Below are positions 18,289 through 28,095 of a DNA stretch of 64,000 nt, in pieces. Source of the DNA: Schauerella aestuarii. GTDB lineage: Bacteria; Pseudomonadota; Gammaproteobacteria; Burkholderiales; Burkholderiaceae_B. The translations under genes and the position numbers were made by a program. The DNA lies in NCBI RefSeq assembly GCF_009866805.1, contig NZ_SIZW01000041.1:62001-126000 (forward strand), in the 5' to 3' direction. How positions within the stretch are numbered: the first letter of the stretch is position 1; each line of letters starts with the position of its first letter. The notes under the pieces are model-generated. The model ran no database searches. It worked only from the letters and a program-made list of their open reading frames with translations, and was not told where the DNA came from.

Positions 18289-19278
18289 ATGAAGATCACA
18301 CCGAAATCGCGTGTGCGGGTCCGCATGCTGGCAGCCGTGGCGAGCGCCGCGTGCCTGCCCTGGGCAGCCCAGGCGCAAGACACGTATCCCACGCGGCCCG
18401 TGACGATGGTGGTGCCTTTCTCGCCGGGTGGCGGCACCGATATCGCCGCGCGGCTATTGGCCACGCAACTGGCCCGGGCGACAGGCCAATCGTTTGTGGT
18501 GGAAAACCGCCCGGGCGCAGCCGGCCAGATCGCAGCCGACGTGGTGGCGCGTGCCACGCCCGATGGGTATACCGTGCTGTTCGCCAACTCGGGGATGCTT
18601 GCCATCAACCCGTGGCTCTACAAGCTGCAGAGCGATCCTGAGAAGGCATTTGCGCCGGTCGCCATGTTTTGCGATCTGCCGTTTGCGTTGGTCGTGTCGC
18701 CCAAGCTCGCCGCCAATTCGGTGGCCGAGCTGATTGCACTGGCCAAGTCCGATCCCGGCAAATACACCTTTGCCAGTTCGGGCACGGGCGGCGCGCCGCA
18801 TATGGCGGGCGAGGTGTTCCAGCAGTCCACCGGCACCACGCTCATGCATGTGCCCTACAAAGGCGGCGGCCCGGCCATGACCGATCTGATTGCCGGTCAT
18901 GTGGATATGCTTTTTGCCTCGGTGCTGGAAACCACGTCGCACGTGAATTCGGGCAATCTGCGTGCGCTGGCGGTGACCGGCGAGCAGCGTTCGCCGGTGA
19001 TGAAGAACGTGCCCACGCTCGATGAGGCAGGGGTCAAGGACGCGAACGCCGGGTCTTGGACGGCCGTGATGGCGCCCAAGGGCACACCCAAAGCCGTCGT
19101 CGACAAGCTCTCGCAACTGGTGCGCGATGCCGCCGATAACCCAGAGGTAAAGAAGAATCTGATCGAGCAGGGCGCGATCGCGCATGGTTCGACGCCCGAA
19201 GAACTGATGAAAATAGCCGCGCAGGATCGCGCCCGATACGGCAAGATCATCGAAACCCGCAAACTCAGCGTCAATTAA
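18289..19278 (+). CDS. Bug/TctC-family periplasmic solute-binding protein (3 of 6)
   Basis: A 329-residue Bug receptor. A basic N-region (KITPKSRVRVR) and hydrophobic core end near AQA at residue 29; the mature protein begins DTYPTRPVTMVVPFSPGG. VVENRPGAAGQIA, PDGYTVLF and HVPYKGGGPAMTDLIAG are present. AAGGAG lies 7 bp before the ATG. It heads a two-gene unit with a D-2-hydroxyacid dehydrogenase 58 bp downstream, under the probable control of the divergent LysR, so a hydroxy- or keto-acid ligand is a reasonable guess. Confidence 0.95.
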   Translation: MKITPKSRVRVRMLAAVASAACLPWAAQAQDTYPTRPVTMVVPFSPGGGTDIAARLLATQLARATGQSFVVENRPGAAGQIAADVVARATPDGYTVLFANSGMLAINPWLYKLQSDPEKAFAPVAMFCDLPFALVVSPKLAANSVAELIALAKSDPGKYTFASSGTGGAPHMAGEVFQQSTGTTLMHVPYKGGGPAMTDLIAGHVDMLFASVLETTSHVNSGNLRALAVTGEQRSPVMKNVPTLDEAGVKDANAGSWTAVMAPKGTPKAVVDKLSQLVRDAADNPEVKKNLIEQGAIAHGSTPEELMKIAAQDRARYGKIIETRKLSVN

Positions 19279-19336
19279 TGAGCGTCAATGAAGACCGCTA
19301 ACCGGTCTGACTGCCGCCTTAACCCTTACGGATGCC

Positions 19337-20302
19337 ATGAAAGATAACGCCGATACCCACGCCATCGATTTGCTGATGGTGGGACCGCTCATCCCCGAAA
19401 TCATCGCCTATCTCGAAGGCAAATATCGTCTGCACAAATGGTGGACGATCGAGGATAAGGAGACCTTCCTGCGCGAGCATGGCGCCACGGTACGCGGCAT
19501 CGTGACCAGCGGACGATTCGGTGCAACCAAGACGCTGATTGATAGCCTGCCCGCGCTGGAGGTGATCAACAGCTTCGGCGTGGGCTACGACCCGATCGAT
19601 ATCGACGCTGCGCACGCGCGCAACGTGGTGGTCACCAATACACCGGGCGTGCTGGACGATTGCGTGGCGGATACGGCGTTGGCCTTGATCCTCGGGGTAT
19701 CGCGGCGCATCGCCGAAGCGGACCGCTTCGTGCGGGCCGGACGCTGGCCCAACGAGTCGTTCGGGCTGGGCCGCAAGATCGGCGGCAAGCGCTGCGGCAT
19801 CGTTGGATTGGGCAATATCGGGCGCCAGATCGCGGCGCGCGCCGAAGCCTTCGGGATGGATATCGCGTACTACAACCGCCGTGCGCGTACCGATGTGCCT
19901 GCGCATTACCGCTATTGCGAGGATGTGGTGAGTCTGGCGCGCGAGAGCGATTATCTTGTGCTGGCCTTGCCGGGCGGCAGCGCCACCAGGCACATCGTCA
20001 ATGCCGAGGTGCTCAAGGCGTTGGGGCAAGACGGGTATCTGATCAACGTGGCGCGCGGCAGTGTGGTCGACGAAGCGGCCCTGGTGCAGGCGCTGCAGGC
20101 GGGCGAGATTGCGGGGGCGGGCCTGGACGTATTCGAGCATGAACCCAAGACGCCGGAAGCGCTGTGGTCGATGGACAACGTGGTGCTGTTGCCGCACATC
20201 GCCAGCGGCACGCATGAAACGCGCAAGGCCATGGCGGATCTGGTGCTGAAGAACCTGGATGGCTGGTTCGCGACACGCGAAGTGGTGACGCAAGTCGTGT
20301 GA
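19337..20302 (+). CDS. D-isomer-specific 2-hydroxyacid dehydrogenase
   Basis: A 321-residue NAD(P)-dependent dehydrogenase interconverting a 2-hydroxyacid and a 2-oxoacid. The dinucleotide motif GLGNIG is at 157-162; the catalytic Arg240 (NVARGS), Glu269 (FEHEP) and His287 (LPHIASGT) are intact. YNRR (about 179-182) after the second Rossmann strand puts Arg residues where the NADP phosphate would bind, as in glyoxylate/hydroxypyruvate reductases. The gene follows a Bug receptor and is probably cotranscribed with it. Exact substrate not determined; glyoxylate, hydroxypyruvate or a related acid are candidates. Confidence 0.93.
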   Translation: MKDNADTHAIDLLMVGPLIPEIIAYLEGKYRLHKWWTIEDKETFLREHGATVRGIVTSGRFGATKTLIDSLPALEVINSFGVGYDPIDIDAAHARNVVVTNTPGVLDDCVADTALALILGVSRRIAEADRFVRAGRWPNESFGLGRKIGGKRCGIVGLGNIGRQIAARAEAFGMDIAYYNRRARTDVPAHYRYCEDVVSLARESDYLVLALPGGSATRHIVNAEVLKALGQDGYLINVARGSVVDEAALVQALQAGEIAGAGLDVFEHEPKTPEALWSMDNVVLLPHIASGTHETRKAMADLVLKNLDGWFATREVVTQVV

Positions 20303-20360
20303 ATGAGGCGGCGGGGCGTCGCGGCAGCGGTGGCGTATTCAGCAGGATGCCCCATCGGCG

Positions 20361-21299
20361 CTAGGCGAGCAGACCGCCTCCCTTTCGGTACTCGCTGGGT
20401 GTGATGCCCACTTCACGCCGAAAGATCTGCGAAAAGTGGCTGGCGTTCGAATAGCCCACGGCCAAGCCGATGTCGATGATGCTCAGGTCACTTTCGGCGA
20501 GCAGTTCGCGCGCGCGCTGGATGCGCAGACGGATGAAATACAGCGACGGTGCCAGCCGCGTGGCACGTTTGAAGAGCCGGCTGAAATGATATTCGCTCAT
20601 GCCCGCGATGCTGGCGAGCATGGCAAGGTCGAAGGGCGCGGCAAGGTGCTCGTCCATGTGCGCCGTCACCTGGCGCAGTTTGAAGGCCGGTAATGCGCTG
20701 GCTGCAGGCGTACGCGTCATATCGGGATCGCGATAACTGCGCACGAGATGAACGGCAAGCGCCTGGGCAATGCCTTGCACGAATAGCGGGCTCGCATTGC
20801 GCGTGGCCATTCTCTCGGTTTTCAGCCGATCGAGTAACGACGAGAGCACGGGATCGCGCTGGCCCGAAACCTCCCGTAAGCGCAATGGCACAGTGTTGCG
20901 CCCGAGCACGTCGCGTCGCGCGGCGTCCAATATCGGCAAACCCAGGTACAAGTGCATCACCTGAAAGGCATCGCAGTCGATGGTCTGCCAGCGCATCTCG
21001 TAAGGCGCGGTTGTGGTGGTCAGGAAAAAGTCACCCGCGTTGACGATGGACGCTTTCCATTCGCCGCCCAGGACGCGTTCTTCCACATTTGCCGTGCCGG
21101 CCAATATCCACACGATCAACGGTTCGGCCACCGCCGGCACCAATACGCTTTGCGTGGTGGTTTGGTGCGTGAGAATGCGCACGTAGACGTCCCGCCACGC
21201 ATGCTGGTCGTCGAAGTCGATTGCCTGACCAGGGAGGTACGCGCCGAAGTGTTCGGCGGTGCTGCGATCTCTTGAAAACAGGCGCGACGATGGGCTCAT
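20361..21299 (-). CDS. AraC-family transcriptional regulator
   Basis: A 312-residue regulator with two helix-turn-helix motifs in the last 100 residues (PFDLAMLASIAGMSEYHFSRLFK and LSIIDIGLAVGYSNASHFSQIFRR) and a cupin-like N-terminal effector domain. It is divergent from a short-chain dehydrogenase gene with 178 bp between starts, its most likely target. The effector is unknown. Confidence 0.93.
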   Translation of the reverse strand: MSPSSRLFSRDRSTAEHFGAYLPGQAIDFDDQHAWRDVYVRILTHQTTTQSVLVPAVAEPLIVWILAGTANVEERVLGGEWKASIVNAGDFFLTTTTAPYEMRWQTIDCDAFQVMHLYLGLPILDAARRDVLGRNTVPLRLREVSGQRDPVLSSLLDRLKTERMATRNASPLFVQGIAQALAVHLVRSYRDPDMTRTPAASALPAFKLRQVTAHMDEHLAAPFDLAMLASIAGMSEYHFSRLFKRATRLAPSLYFIRLRIQRARELLAESDLSIIDIGLAVGYSNASHFSQIFRREVGITPSEYRKGGGLLA

Positions 21300-21477
21300 G
21301 CGGCTATCTTAATGCGTGTGGCCGTGCGATTCGAGCAAGATCCCAACAGCTGCAGCAATAGCGCGAAAGCACGGTGAGCCCTGGTTTGAGAAAGTGAATC
21401 CCTGTTTCGCGACAGTGCGTGCCCTACCGCACGCATGGCTGCATTCCGCTGCCCGTCGCTTCAATGAGAGATTCGAC

Positions 21478-22242
21478 ATGACTCAAAACATCGCTATTCA
21501 TCAAGATGAAGTTGCCGGCAAGGTTGCTCTGGTAACGGGCGCGGCCAGCGGCATCGGGCGCGCCATCGCGTTGATGCTGCATGCCCGCGGCGCAAAAGTC
21601 GTCGCTGAAGACATCGACGGCAGCGTGGAGGCGCTTGCGCGCCCGGGGCTCGTGCCTGTGGTCGCCGACATTACACAGGACGGGGCCGCAGAACATGCGG
21701 TTGCGGTCGCCGTCGACCAGTTCGGGCGCCTGGACATCCTCGTGAATAACGCCGGGATCATCATCAACAAATTGGTCGTCGACATGACGCGCGCCGATTG
21801 GGAACGCATTCAGGCGGTCAATGCCACGGCGGCGTTCCTGCATTGCCGCGAAGCTGTCAAGGCAATGATCCCCCAGAAAAGTGGCGCGATCGTCAACATT
21901 GCCTCCTATGCGTCCTACTTTGCCTTCCCCACCATCGCTGCGTATACCGCGTCGAAAGGGGCATTGGCGCAACTCACGCGCACGCTGGCCCTCGAAGCGA
22001 TCGGTCACGGCATACGCGTCAATGCGATCGGTGTTGGCGATGTGCTGACCAACATTCTCGACGACGTGGTTGAAGATGGTCCCGCATTTCTCGCCGAGCA
22101 CGGTCAGGGCGCGCCGATCGGTCGTGCGGCGCAGCCTGAGGAAATCGCCGAGATTGTGGCGTTCATGGCGTCGGACCGTGCCAGCTTTATGGTGGGGGCG
22201 GTGGTGATGGCCGATGGGGGCATGACCGTCACGGCCGGCTAA
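21478..22242 (+). CDS. Short-chain dehydrogenase/reductase
   Basis: A 254-residue classical SDR: cofactor motif TGAASGIG at 20-27, NNAG near 90-93, and the catalytic Ser143, Tyr156 and Lys160 (YTASK). Asp45-Asp47 (EDID) after strand 2 suggests NAD(H) preference. The frame is open back to 21316, but the ATG at 21478 (MTQNIAIHQDEVAGKVALVTG) gives a normal SDR N-terminus. It is divergent from an AraC regulator and its stop codon overlaps by a few bases the end of a convergent LysR gene. The substrate is unknown. Confidence 0.93.
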   Translation: MTQNIAIHQDEVAGKVALVTGAASGIGRAIALMLHARGAKVVAEDIDGSVEALARPGLVPVVADITQDGAAEHAVAVAVDQFGRLDILVNNAGIIINKLVVDMTRADWERIQAVNATAAFLHCREAVKAMIPQKSGAIVNIASYASYFAFPTIAAYTASKGALAQLTRTLALEAIGHGIRVNAIGVGDVLTNILDDVVEDGPAFLAEHGQGAPIGRAAQPEEIAEIVAFMASDRASFMVGAVVMADGGMTVTAG

Positions 22243-23114
22243 CCGGCCTGAGCCACCACCGTCAAGAGCAAATCCTCCATCGCGCGGCTGGCAACGGTTG
22301 GCGTTGCATCGGCAAGCTGCATGATGCCCAGCCGACGAACGATGCTGGGCTTTTTCAACGGCACGAAGACCAGGTCGTCGCGATCGGGGGGCACGCCCAA
22401 TTGTGCGAGCACCGTGACGCCCATGCCGCGTGCCAGCATGGCGATCATCGACAGCATGTTGGACACGAAGAAATCGGGATGGCGCAGGAATGCGGCCTGG
22501 GGATAGCCGTCGAGCTGCCGATGCGCCACGGTGCCGATCATGTTGGGCAAGGTGGCGATCTGCTGCCATGTGAGCGATTTGCGCTCGGCCAGCGGATGGC
22601 CGCGATGGCAGACGAGTCCGAACGTGTCTTCCAGCAACGGCGTGAACTTCAGTCGCGGATCGTGGCTCACTTCGCTGCAGATACCCAGATCGATCTGGCC
22701 GTCCAGCACCAGGCGTTCGACGCCTTCGGAATTGTGGTCCTGGATCTGCAGCGCGACCTGCGGATGCTGGGCGCGAAATTGTTCGATCAGCTGCGGCATC
22801 CAATGCGTGGCGAACGACATGATGCTGGCGACACGCAGAAAGCGCGTATTGCGCCGGGCCATGCTCGAAAGCAATTCATCGACCGAATGCGCGTGCTCGA
22901 CCAGGCGCTTGATCACCTCCAGGCATTCGCGCCCGAATGCCGTCAGCACGATCGGGCTGCCGCGTTCGAAAAGCGGTTGCCCCAGCCGTGCCTCCATATC
23001 CTTGATGGCCAGCGAAATGGCCGGTTGCGACCGATGTGCGCGCAGCGCTGCTGCACGAAAGCTGCCCGTTTCGGCGACCCAAACGAAATAGCGGCAGATC
23101 TGCAGTGAAAACAT
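22239..23114 (-). CDS. LysR-family transcriptional regulator
   Basis: A 291-residue LysR protein with the N-terminal winged helix (FVWVAETGSFRAAALRAHRSQPAISLAI) and effector domain (FLRVASIMSFATHWMPQLIEQF onwards). It reads divergently from an alpha/beta hydrolase-Bug pair with only 76 bp between starts; a 17-bp dyad in that gap (23124-23140) looks like a LysR-type box. Its 3' end overlaps the SDR gene end (22239-22242). Confidence 0.94.
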   Translation of the reverse strand: MFSLQICRYFVWVAETGSFRAAALRAHRSQPAISLAIKDMEARLGQPLFERGSPIVLTAFGRECLEVIKRLVEHAHSVDELLSSMARRNTRFLRVASIMSFATHWMPQLIEQFRAQHPQVALQIQDHNSEGVERLVLDGQIDLGICSEVSHDPRLKFTPLLEDTFGLVCHRGHPLAERKSLTWQQIATLPNMIGTVAHRQLDGYPQAAFLRHPDFFVSNMLSMIAMLARGMGVTVLAQLGVPPDRDDLVFVPLKKPSIVRRLGIMQLADATPTVASRAMEDLLLTVVAQAG

Positions 23115-23123
23115 CGCTTCTCG

Positions 23124-23140
23124 CAGAATAGATTTTTCTG
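23124..23140. promoter_or_regulatory. LysR-type dyad between LysR and hydrolase genes
   Basis: CAGAA-N7-TTCTG forms a 17-bp interrupted inverted repeat 10 bp upstream of the LysR start codon and 50 bp upstream of the hydrolase gene, embedded in an AT-rich stretch that could carry both promoters. Spacing fits an autoregulated LysR binding site. Confidence 0.45.
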
Positions 23141-23190
23141 ATGTGCCGATATGATATTTTAATTTTTCTTATCGACTGCCGCCTCCTAAG

Positions 23191-24123
23191 ATGGCGGCTA
23201 TGCGCTCATCGACCAGCACCCCATCCGCACCTCTCGCACACCTGGATTTCTCCGGCATCGACCGCCTGCCGCGTTTGCGCGGGAGCGATTTCGAATTGGT
23301 GGTCGGGCGCCATGCGCCCGCTGAAGGTTCGATCCCGACACCTGCAATGCTGTTTGTCCCCGGCGCGTATCACGGCGCCTGGTGCTACGCGCACTACCTA
23401 AGCTATTTCGCGCAGCGGCAGATCGACTGTTATGCCATCGATCTGCCCGGGCACGGTGAGTTGGCCGATGCTTCCGGCTTTGCGGAGCTGGGTATCGAAA
23501 ACCTGGGTGCGTGCGTGCGCCGAGCATGCGCCATGCTCGATCGTCCCGTGGTTGTCGTCGGCCACAGTATGGGGGCGGTGCCGGCCATGCTGTCGGCAAG
23601 TCATCGAAGGGTGCGGGGCCTGGTGCTGCTGGCGCCGTCGCCGCCGGGCAATCTCGCGGGCGCGCAGGCGTTGCCTGCTGTGTCGCACCAAGGCTTGCGG
23701 CCGCCGCCGGATGAGGGCGAGATTCGTAGCCGTTTCGTCGGTGCGGACGACGGGGATGACGTGTCGGGCGTTGTCGCCAGATTGAGTGCCGAAAGCCCGC
23801 GTGTACTTAACGATCGCTATCTATTGCGCGTGTCCGTTGATCCCGCCGGCATTACCTGCCCAGGCATCTGTTTCGAAGCCGAGCGGGACGATCCCGCGCG
23901 CCATCCTGCCGGGCAGGACGAGGCGATCGCGCGCTTTCTGGGGCTGGCGTATCGGTGCCTGCTTGATCAGCCGCACAGCATGATGTATGGCGCGCACTGG
24001 CAGGCGAGCGCCGAGGCTATTTTTGAGTGGTATGCCCGCCAGTTTGGCGCGTCGTCGGCTGCTGCCGATGCTGCCTCATCGGTTCCGCCTGCCGCGCCTG
24101 CTGCAACGTCGTCACCGCTTTGA
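23191..24123 (+). CDS. Alpha/beta hydrolase
   Basis: A 310-residue alpha/beta-hydrolase. FVPGAYHGAWCYAHYL supplies the oxyanion region, GHSMG around Ser126 is the nucleophile elbow, and DQPHSMMYG near residue 262 gives the catalytic His. The fold resembles esterases of the MenH/salicylate-esterase group (HGAW motif). The C-terminal ~25 residues are Ala/Pro/Ser-rich and probably disordered. The start is either ATG 23191 or 23200; a hairpin with 6-bp arms (23178-23198) spans the first ATG and no clear ribosome binding site is seen. It is followed by a Bug gene 62 bp on, and is divergent from LysR: the receptor may capture a compound related to the ester or its product. Confidence 0.88.
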   Translation: MAAMRSSTSTPSAPLAHLDFSGIDRLPRLRGSDFELVVGRHAPAEGSIPTPAMLFVPGAYHGAWCYAHYLSYFAQRQIDCYAIDLPGHGELADASGFAELGIENLGACVRRACAMLDRPVVVVGHSMGAVPAMLSASHRRVRGLVLLAPSPPGNLAGAQALPAVSHQGLRPPPDEGEIRSRFVGADDGDDVSGVVARLSAESPRVLNDRYLLRVSVDPAGITCPGICFEAERDDPARHPAGQDEAIARFLGLAYRCLLDQPHSMMYGAHWQASAEAIFEWYARQFGASSAAADAASSVPPAAPAATSSPL

Positions 24124-24185
24124 TTCAACCGACATTTTCGCGGCATCGGACGGCGAGATCCGAGCCATCCTTCAGGAGACAGATC

Positions 24186-25166
24186 ATGTTTTTCAGTTCG
24201 GTATTGCACCGCTTTAGCCTCAGCATACTGGCGTTGAGCGCGTTGGCTACGGGAGCAAACGCCATCGCGGCGGATGCGTGGCCCACCAAGCCCGTGACAC
24301 TCGTGGTGCCGTCGGCCGCGGGCGGGGCGGCCGACCTCACCGCGCGCACGCTGGCCAAGTACCTGAGTCAGGCGCACGGCATGAACGTGGTCGTTGAGAA
24401 CCGCGCAGGTGCCGGCGGCATCATCGGTACCACCACCGTGCAGAAGGCTGCACCCGATGGCTATACGCTGCTGTTGTCGACCAACTCAACGCAGTCGGCC
24501 AATCAATTTTTGTATAAGAACCTCCCCTACAACGCCGCGCGCGATTTCGTCGATGTGGCGATGATCGGCAAGTTCGGCACCGTTGCGGTTGTGGCGCCCG
24601 ACAGCCGATTCAACACGTTGGCTGAACTCGTGACCGCTGCGCGCGAGACACCTGAGAAAGTTTTTTTCGGCTACTACAGTTCTTCGTCGCAAGTGCCGGC
24701 CGAACTGCTCAAGCAATATGCGAGTTTGAAGGTCGAAGGCGCAGCCTATAAAAACGTGACGCAGATCCTGACCGACCTGAGCGGTGGACTGATTCAGTTC
24801 GCCTTTGTCGACTACCTCACGGCGATGGGGCAGATCGCCGGCGGCAGGCTCAAGCCGATCGCCGTGACCGGTCAGTCGCCGAGTCCGTCATGGCCCAAGG
24901 TGCCCACCACGCAAAGCAGTTATCCCGGCTTTGTGGTGGAAGGGTGGCTGGGCATCTCCGCACCGGTCGGTACGCCCGACGCAGTGGTGACGACGATGAA
25001 CGGTTTCGTACGCGAGGCCGTGAACGACGCGGATACGCAGCAGCGTTTCACTCAGTTGGGATTGCAGCCGCAGGCCATGGACGCCGCAGCCTTCAAAGCG
25101 TTCGTGGTGCAGGATGTGCAGCGTTGGAAGGGCTGGGTAGAGACGGCGAAGATCGAGCCGCAATAA
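24186..25166 (+). CDS. Bug/TctC-family periplasmic solute-binding protein (4 of 6)
   Basis: A 326-residue Bug receptor starting at ATG 24186 (AGGAG upstream), with a signal peptide to about residue 29 and the mature start DAWPTKPVTLVVPSAAGGAADL. The usual PFPPGG ligand loop reads PSAAGG here, so the pocket lip differs from that of the other five in the window. VVENRAGAGGIIG and PDGYTLLL are conserved, and the later HVPYKG motif is GAAYKN, another departure. It follows the alpha/beta hydrolase on the same strand and its stop codon lies 18 bp from a convergent DUF429 gene. The long open frame upstream to 24027 is not used. Confidence 0.93.
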   Translation: MFFSSVLHRFSLSILALSALATGANAIAADAWPTKPVTLVVPSAAGGAADLTARTLAKYLSQAHGMNVVVENRAGAGGIIGTTTVQKAAPDGYTLLLSTNSTQSANQFLYKNLPYNAARDFVDVAMIGKFGTVAVVAPDSRFNTLAELVTAARETPEKVFFGYYSSSSQVPAELLKQYASLKVEGAAYKNVTQILTDLSGGLIQFAFVDYLTAMGQIAGGRLKPIAVTGQSPSPSWPKVPTTQSSYPGFVVEGWLGISAPVGTPDAVVTTMNGFVREAVNDADTQQRFTQLGLQPQAMDAAAFKAFVVQDVQRWKGWVETAKIEPQ

Positions 25167-25184
25167 CGTGCGAGGCAGGGCGCC

Positions 25185-25943
25185 TCAATACCGAATATTC
25201 ATTTCCAGCCCCACTGCATCGATCTCGCGCGTCGTGGCGATCGCAATGGCCTCGTCCCTCGCGCACCGCTCGGCGCTCCACAACACAGCGAAGGCGTCCA
25301 GGACGTCATCCGCTGCGCATTGCGCGCGCTGCAGATGAGCAAGTGCACGATCGACAGCGATTCGATAGTCGGCCGGCATCAGTGCCAGCCGACGTGCGTG
25401 ACCGGCTGCGGTGCGCTTGGGTTCAATCAGGCCTTTGCTTTGTAAGCCGCCCCGTTTGCCATCGCTTGCTCCGCTGCGCGGCTGGGCCAGTGCCATGAAC
25501 GCCAGTTCAGGATGGACCTCGAACACGCGCTGAGGGTGTTTGGGCAGCGTTTGCAGCACGGCATCCACTTCAGAGATTTTGGGCAGGATGTTGAATGCTT
25601 GTTTGGACATGGCGCGGCCGACGGCTGCGCGATTGCGCGCACAGGCGTCTTCATAAGACGACGCCCCCAACACGGCCCTCACGGGCGGTGAAAATACGGA
25701 TGTGGCACGCGGCCATCCCAAGCGTTTGCGGGCCTCGGTATCGCAGTCGCGCGATGCGGCGGTGGCCAGCCCGATCGGCATGTCGATACCGATCACCGCC
25801 GGTGCGGGGGCCCAATCCAGAAGCTGTGCAAAGGTCGCCAGCACAGCAACCTCGATGGTGTCGCTGGCCCTGTCGCGCTTGACGGCAAACCATCCGCCCT
25901 TGCAACCGTCCACGCCAACGGCGACCTGTGCACCGTCAGACAT
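25185..25943 (-). CDS. DUF429 protein (RNase H-like fold)
   Basis: A 252-residue DUF429 protein. The N-terminal [14 protein letters not shown] and the [11 protein letters not shown] segment carry acidic residues on strands 1 and 4 in the manner of RNase H-like nucleases; [11 protein letters not shown] and [11 protein letters not shown] are other family marks. Biochemical function is unknown. The ATG at 25943 overlaps the end of the GH13 gene by 8 bp, so it is the second gene of that operon. The link between a nuclease-like fold and a sugar enzyme is unexplained. Confidence 0.88.
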   Translation of the reverse strand: MSDGAQVAVGVDGCKGGWFAVKRDRASDTIEVAVLATFAQLLDWAPAPAVIGIDMPIGLATAASRDCDTEARKRLGWPRATSVFSPPVRAVLGASSYEDACARNRAAVGRAMSKQAFNILPKISEVDAVLQTLPKHPQRVFEVHPELAFMALAQPRSGASDGKRGGLQSKGLIEPKRTAAGHARRLALMPADYRIAVDRALAHLQRAQCAADDVLDAFAVLWSAERCARDEAIAIATTREIDAVGLEMNIRY

Positions 25944-28011
25944 CGACCGACGCACTCGGCACGCTTACCACCCGCAATGAAAGGCCTTCGTACGGATCCA
26001 GTGTGATCGTGAGTTGCCCGTCTTCCAGCAGGTCGCCTTCGATCTGCTCATTGATCATGTCGATCACGGGGCCGGGCGACACATTTTCCAGCACGACGTT
26101 TTCGCTGATCGGTTCAGCGCCGAAGTTCAGCGCCGTGATCTGCGTGCCGCGCCCGGCCGGCAGCTCGTGGATCATCAGCAGCAGGGCAGGATTCGTCACG
26201 TCGGGGATCGACACCTGTCGGCTGCTGGCAATGTCATACGCCTGGCGCACGGCCAGCATGCGCTTGAGCTTGCTGGCAAACGAGTCGGGATCGTTGAGTT
26301 GCGACGTCAGGCTGCCATAGAGCGCCTTGGCGCGCGGCATGCCTTCATTGGAAAACGCCGCGTCAGGATCGACGTCGACCAGATCGTAGGCACCGCGCTG
26401 AATCCAGCGCGTGTCGCCATCGCCCATGCGATCGGCGACCAGCTCCTCCGGCAGGGGCAAGGCGCCCACCAGATCCCAGCCCGACAGCGCGAATACGCCG
26501 GGCTGGAAGGCGTTGAACATGGCCATCAGCAAGTGCACCTTCTTGACCTTCTCCACTTCTTCCGCGCTCATGGCGTCCAGCTCTCGGATGCCCAGCGAGG
26601 CCGCAGCCACACTCGCCGAGGTGCAGGCCACGCCGTTGGTCACGAAGCGCAAGTTGTAGGGTGCATGCTCGCCACTCAGCTTCTCATACATCGTCTCGCG
26701 GATGTGCTCGCGCAGGATGGAGCCCGGCAAGGTCTGGCCGTGAAACATGAACGTATCGTTGGCATGCAGCGTCCAGAAGTGCACCAGCTCCAGCGTGAGC
26801 TCATCGTGGTTCTGCATGGCGTGAATCAGCGAGGCGGGATCGATGCCGTATTGATGCACAGTACGCAGCATCAGACGCAGAAATTCGGTGTCGCCGGTGG
26901 CGACCGCATGGTGATAAGCGGGGCGCGTGATGAAGTCGTACGAGAGATCCGCACCGCCCTTGGACATCGATGCGATGTCGTCGACCGTCAGGTTGAGCTC
27001 CTGGAAGCTGAACCCGCCCGCCTTGCGGATCGTGCCGGCCAGCAACTGATTGCCCACGATCGAGAGCGGATGGCTTTCAGACCAGGCATTCTCATGCGAG
27101 CGCCGCTCGACGCCGAGAAAACCGTTGGCGTCCAGTCGCAGGCCGCGCGCACCCATCACGTCCAGGCAGTGCAGGGCGTCGCCGATGATCAGTTGCTGCG
27201 CAGCGAACGACGGGTCGAGCCAGTTGAGCGACGGTTGGCCTTCCTTGAAGTAATGCAGGTACACCCAGCGCCGGATCTTGCCGTCCACGCCTTCGATGGG
27301 CGGCGTCGCGCTCCAGTCGGTTTCCTTCACGCCGGGCTCGAAGAAGATCACGCGCTGCAACTGGCCCACGATGTAGCACTTCTCTTTGAGGATATCGACG
27401 ATTGCCGGCGGCAAGTTGACGGCATCGCGTCCCTCCGGCACTTCGGGCAGCACCGGCCAGTCTTCTTCGCGAATTTCGACCATGTGATAGAGGCCGGGAT
27501 AATCTTCGTAGGCCAGTTCGGCCAGCCGAAAATCGGCGCCCTTGCCGGTGTGCGACGGGATCACATCGTCGATCACGATGGCGTTGAAGGCCGATGCCAT
27601 GCGGCTGATGGATTGGTACTCTTCTTCGGTGCCGAAACGGGGATCGATCACGAAGCTTGATCGGTCGAAGTTGCCGTCAACCGTGGGCGTCACTTCATAA
27701 CCCTTCAACCCACCGCCCAGCTTGGTGGGGCCGGTGTGGATGGCTTGCACACCGATGGAGGAGAGGGCCTGCCAAAGCTTGGCATCGCCCAATGTCTTGA
27801 GCACCGAATCGTCTTCAGCAGTCACGATGGCGCCGGGATAAGCGGTAAACCATACCGATGCAACGGTCGACACGGCGCGCGGGCGCGTTTCGGCATAGGC
27901 ATGCATCCACATCCGGCCCTGACCGCCATACGATTTCGCGCGTTGCCGGGCTTGCGCCAGCATGGAGCTTTCCAAGAGGAAATCGATGTATTTCTGGTCG
28001 GGAGTAGCCAT
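25936..28011 (-). CDS. GH13 alpha-amylase family enzyme (trehalose synthase-like)
   Basis: A 691-residue glycoside hydrolase family 13 protein. Conserved region I is [10 protein letters not shown] (148-156), the nucleophile is Asp294 in GLRLDANG, the acid/base Glu338 in FQELNL, and Asp403 lies in the MQNHDEL region IV. Thus the active site is complete. The family includes amylases, trehalose synthases and sucrose-converting enzymes; this divergent type is often labelled maltose alpha-D-glucosyltransferase or trehalose synthase, but the length and loop insertions are unusual and the product is uncertain. No signal peptide is seen, so it is cytoplasmic. ATG 28011 ([13 protein letters not shown]) is favoured over the open extension to 28050. 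A DUF429 gene overlaps its 3' end. No glycogen or trehalose operon partners (glgX, treY/Z, pep2) are in the window. Confidence 0.85.
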   Translation of the reverse strand: MATPDQKYIDFLLESSMLAQARQRAKSYGGQGRMWMHAYAETRPRAVSTVASVWFTAYPGAIVTAEDDSVLKTLGDAKLWQALSSIGVQAIHTGPTKLGGGLKGYEVTPTVDGNFDRSSFVIDPRFGTEEEYQSISRMASAFNAIVIDDVIPSHTGKGADFRLAELAYEDYPGLYHMVEIREEDWPVLPEVPEGRDAVNLPPAIVDILKEKCYIVGQLQRVIFFEPGVKETDWSATPPIEGVDGKIRRWVYLHYFKEGQPSLNWLDPSFAAQQLIIGDALHCLDVMGARGLRLDANGFLGVERRSHENAWSESHPLSIVGNQLLAGTIRKAGGFSFQELNLTVDDIASMSKGGADLSYDFITRPAYHHAVATGDTEFLRLMLRTVHQYGIDPASLIHAMQNHDELTLELVHFWTLHANDTFMFHGQTLPGSILREHIRETMYEKLSGEHAPYNLRFVTNGVACTSASVAAASLGIRELDAMSAEEVEKVKKVHLLMAMFNAFQPGVFALSGWDLVGALPLPEELVADRMGDGDTRWIQRGAYDLVDVDPDAAFSNEGMPRAKALYGSLTSQLNDPDSFASKLKRMLAVRQAYDIASSRQVSIPDVTNPALLLMIHELPAGRGTQITALNFGAEPISENVVLENVSPGPVIDMINEQIEGDLLEDGQLTITLDPYEGLSLRVVSVPSASVDV

Positions 28012-28095
28012 TGCATTCCTTAAGCGAGGGGGTGCGCTGCGCGCACGCAATGGCTTTTGGTTTGCAAGAATCGTGCGAGCGGAACGATTGGCCGT

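Noticed and set aside
26014-27660. 548-codon frame on the top strand
   Set aside because: It is antisense to the GH13 gene, whose catalytic motifs are complete.
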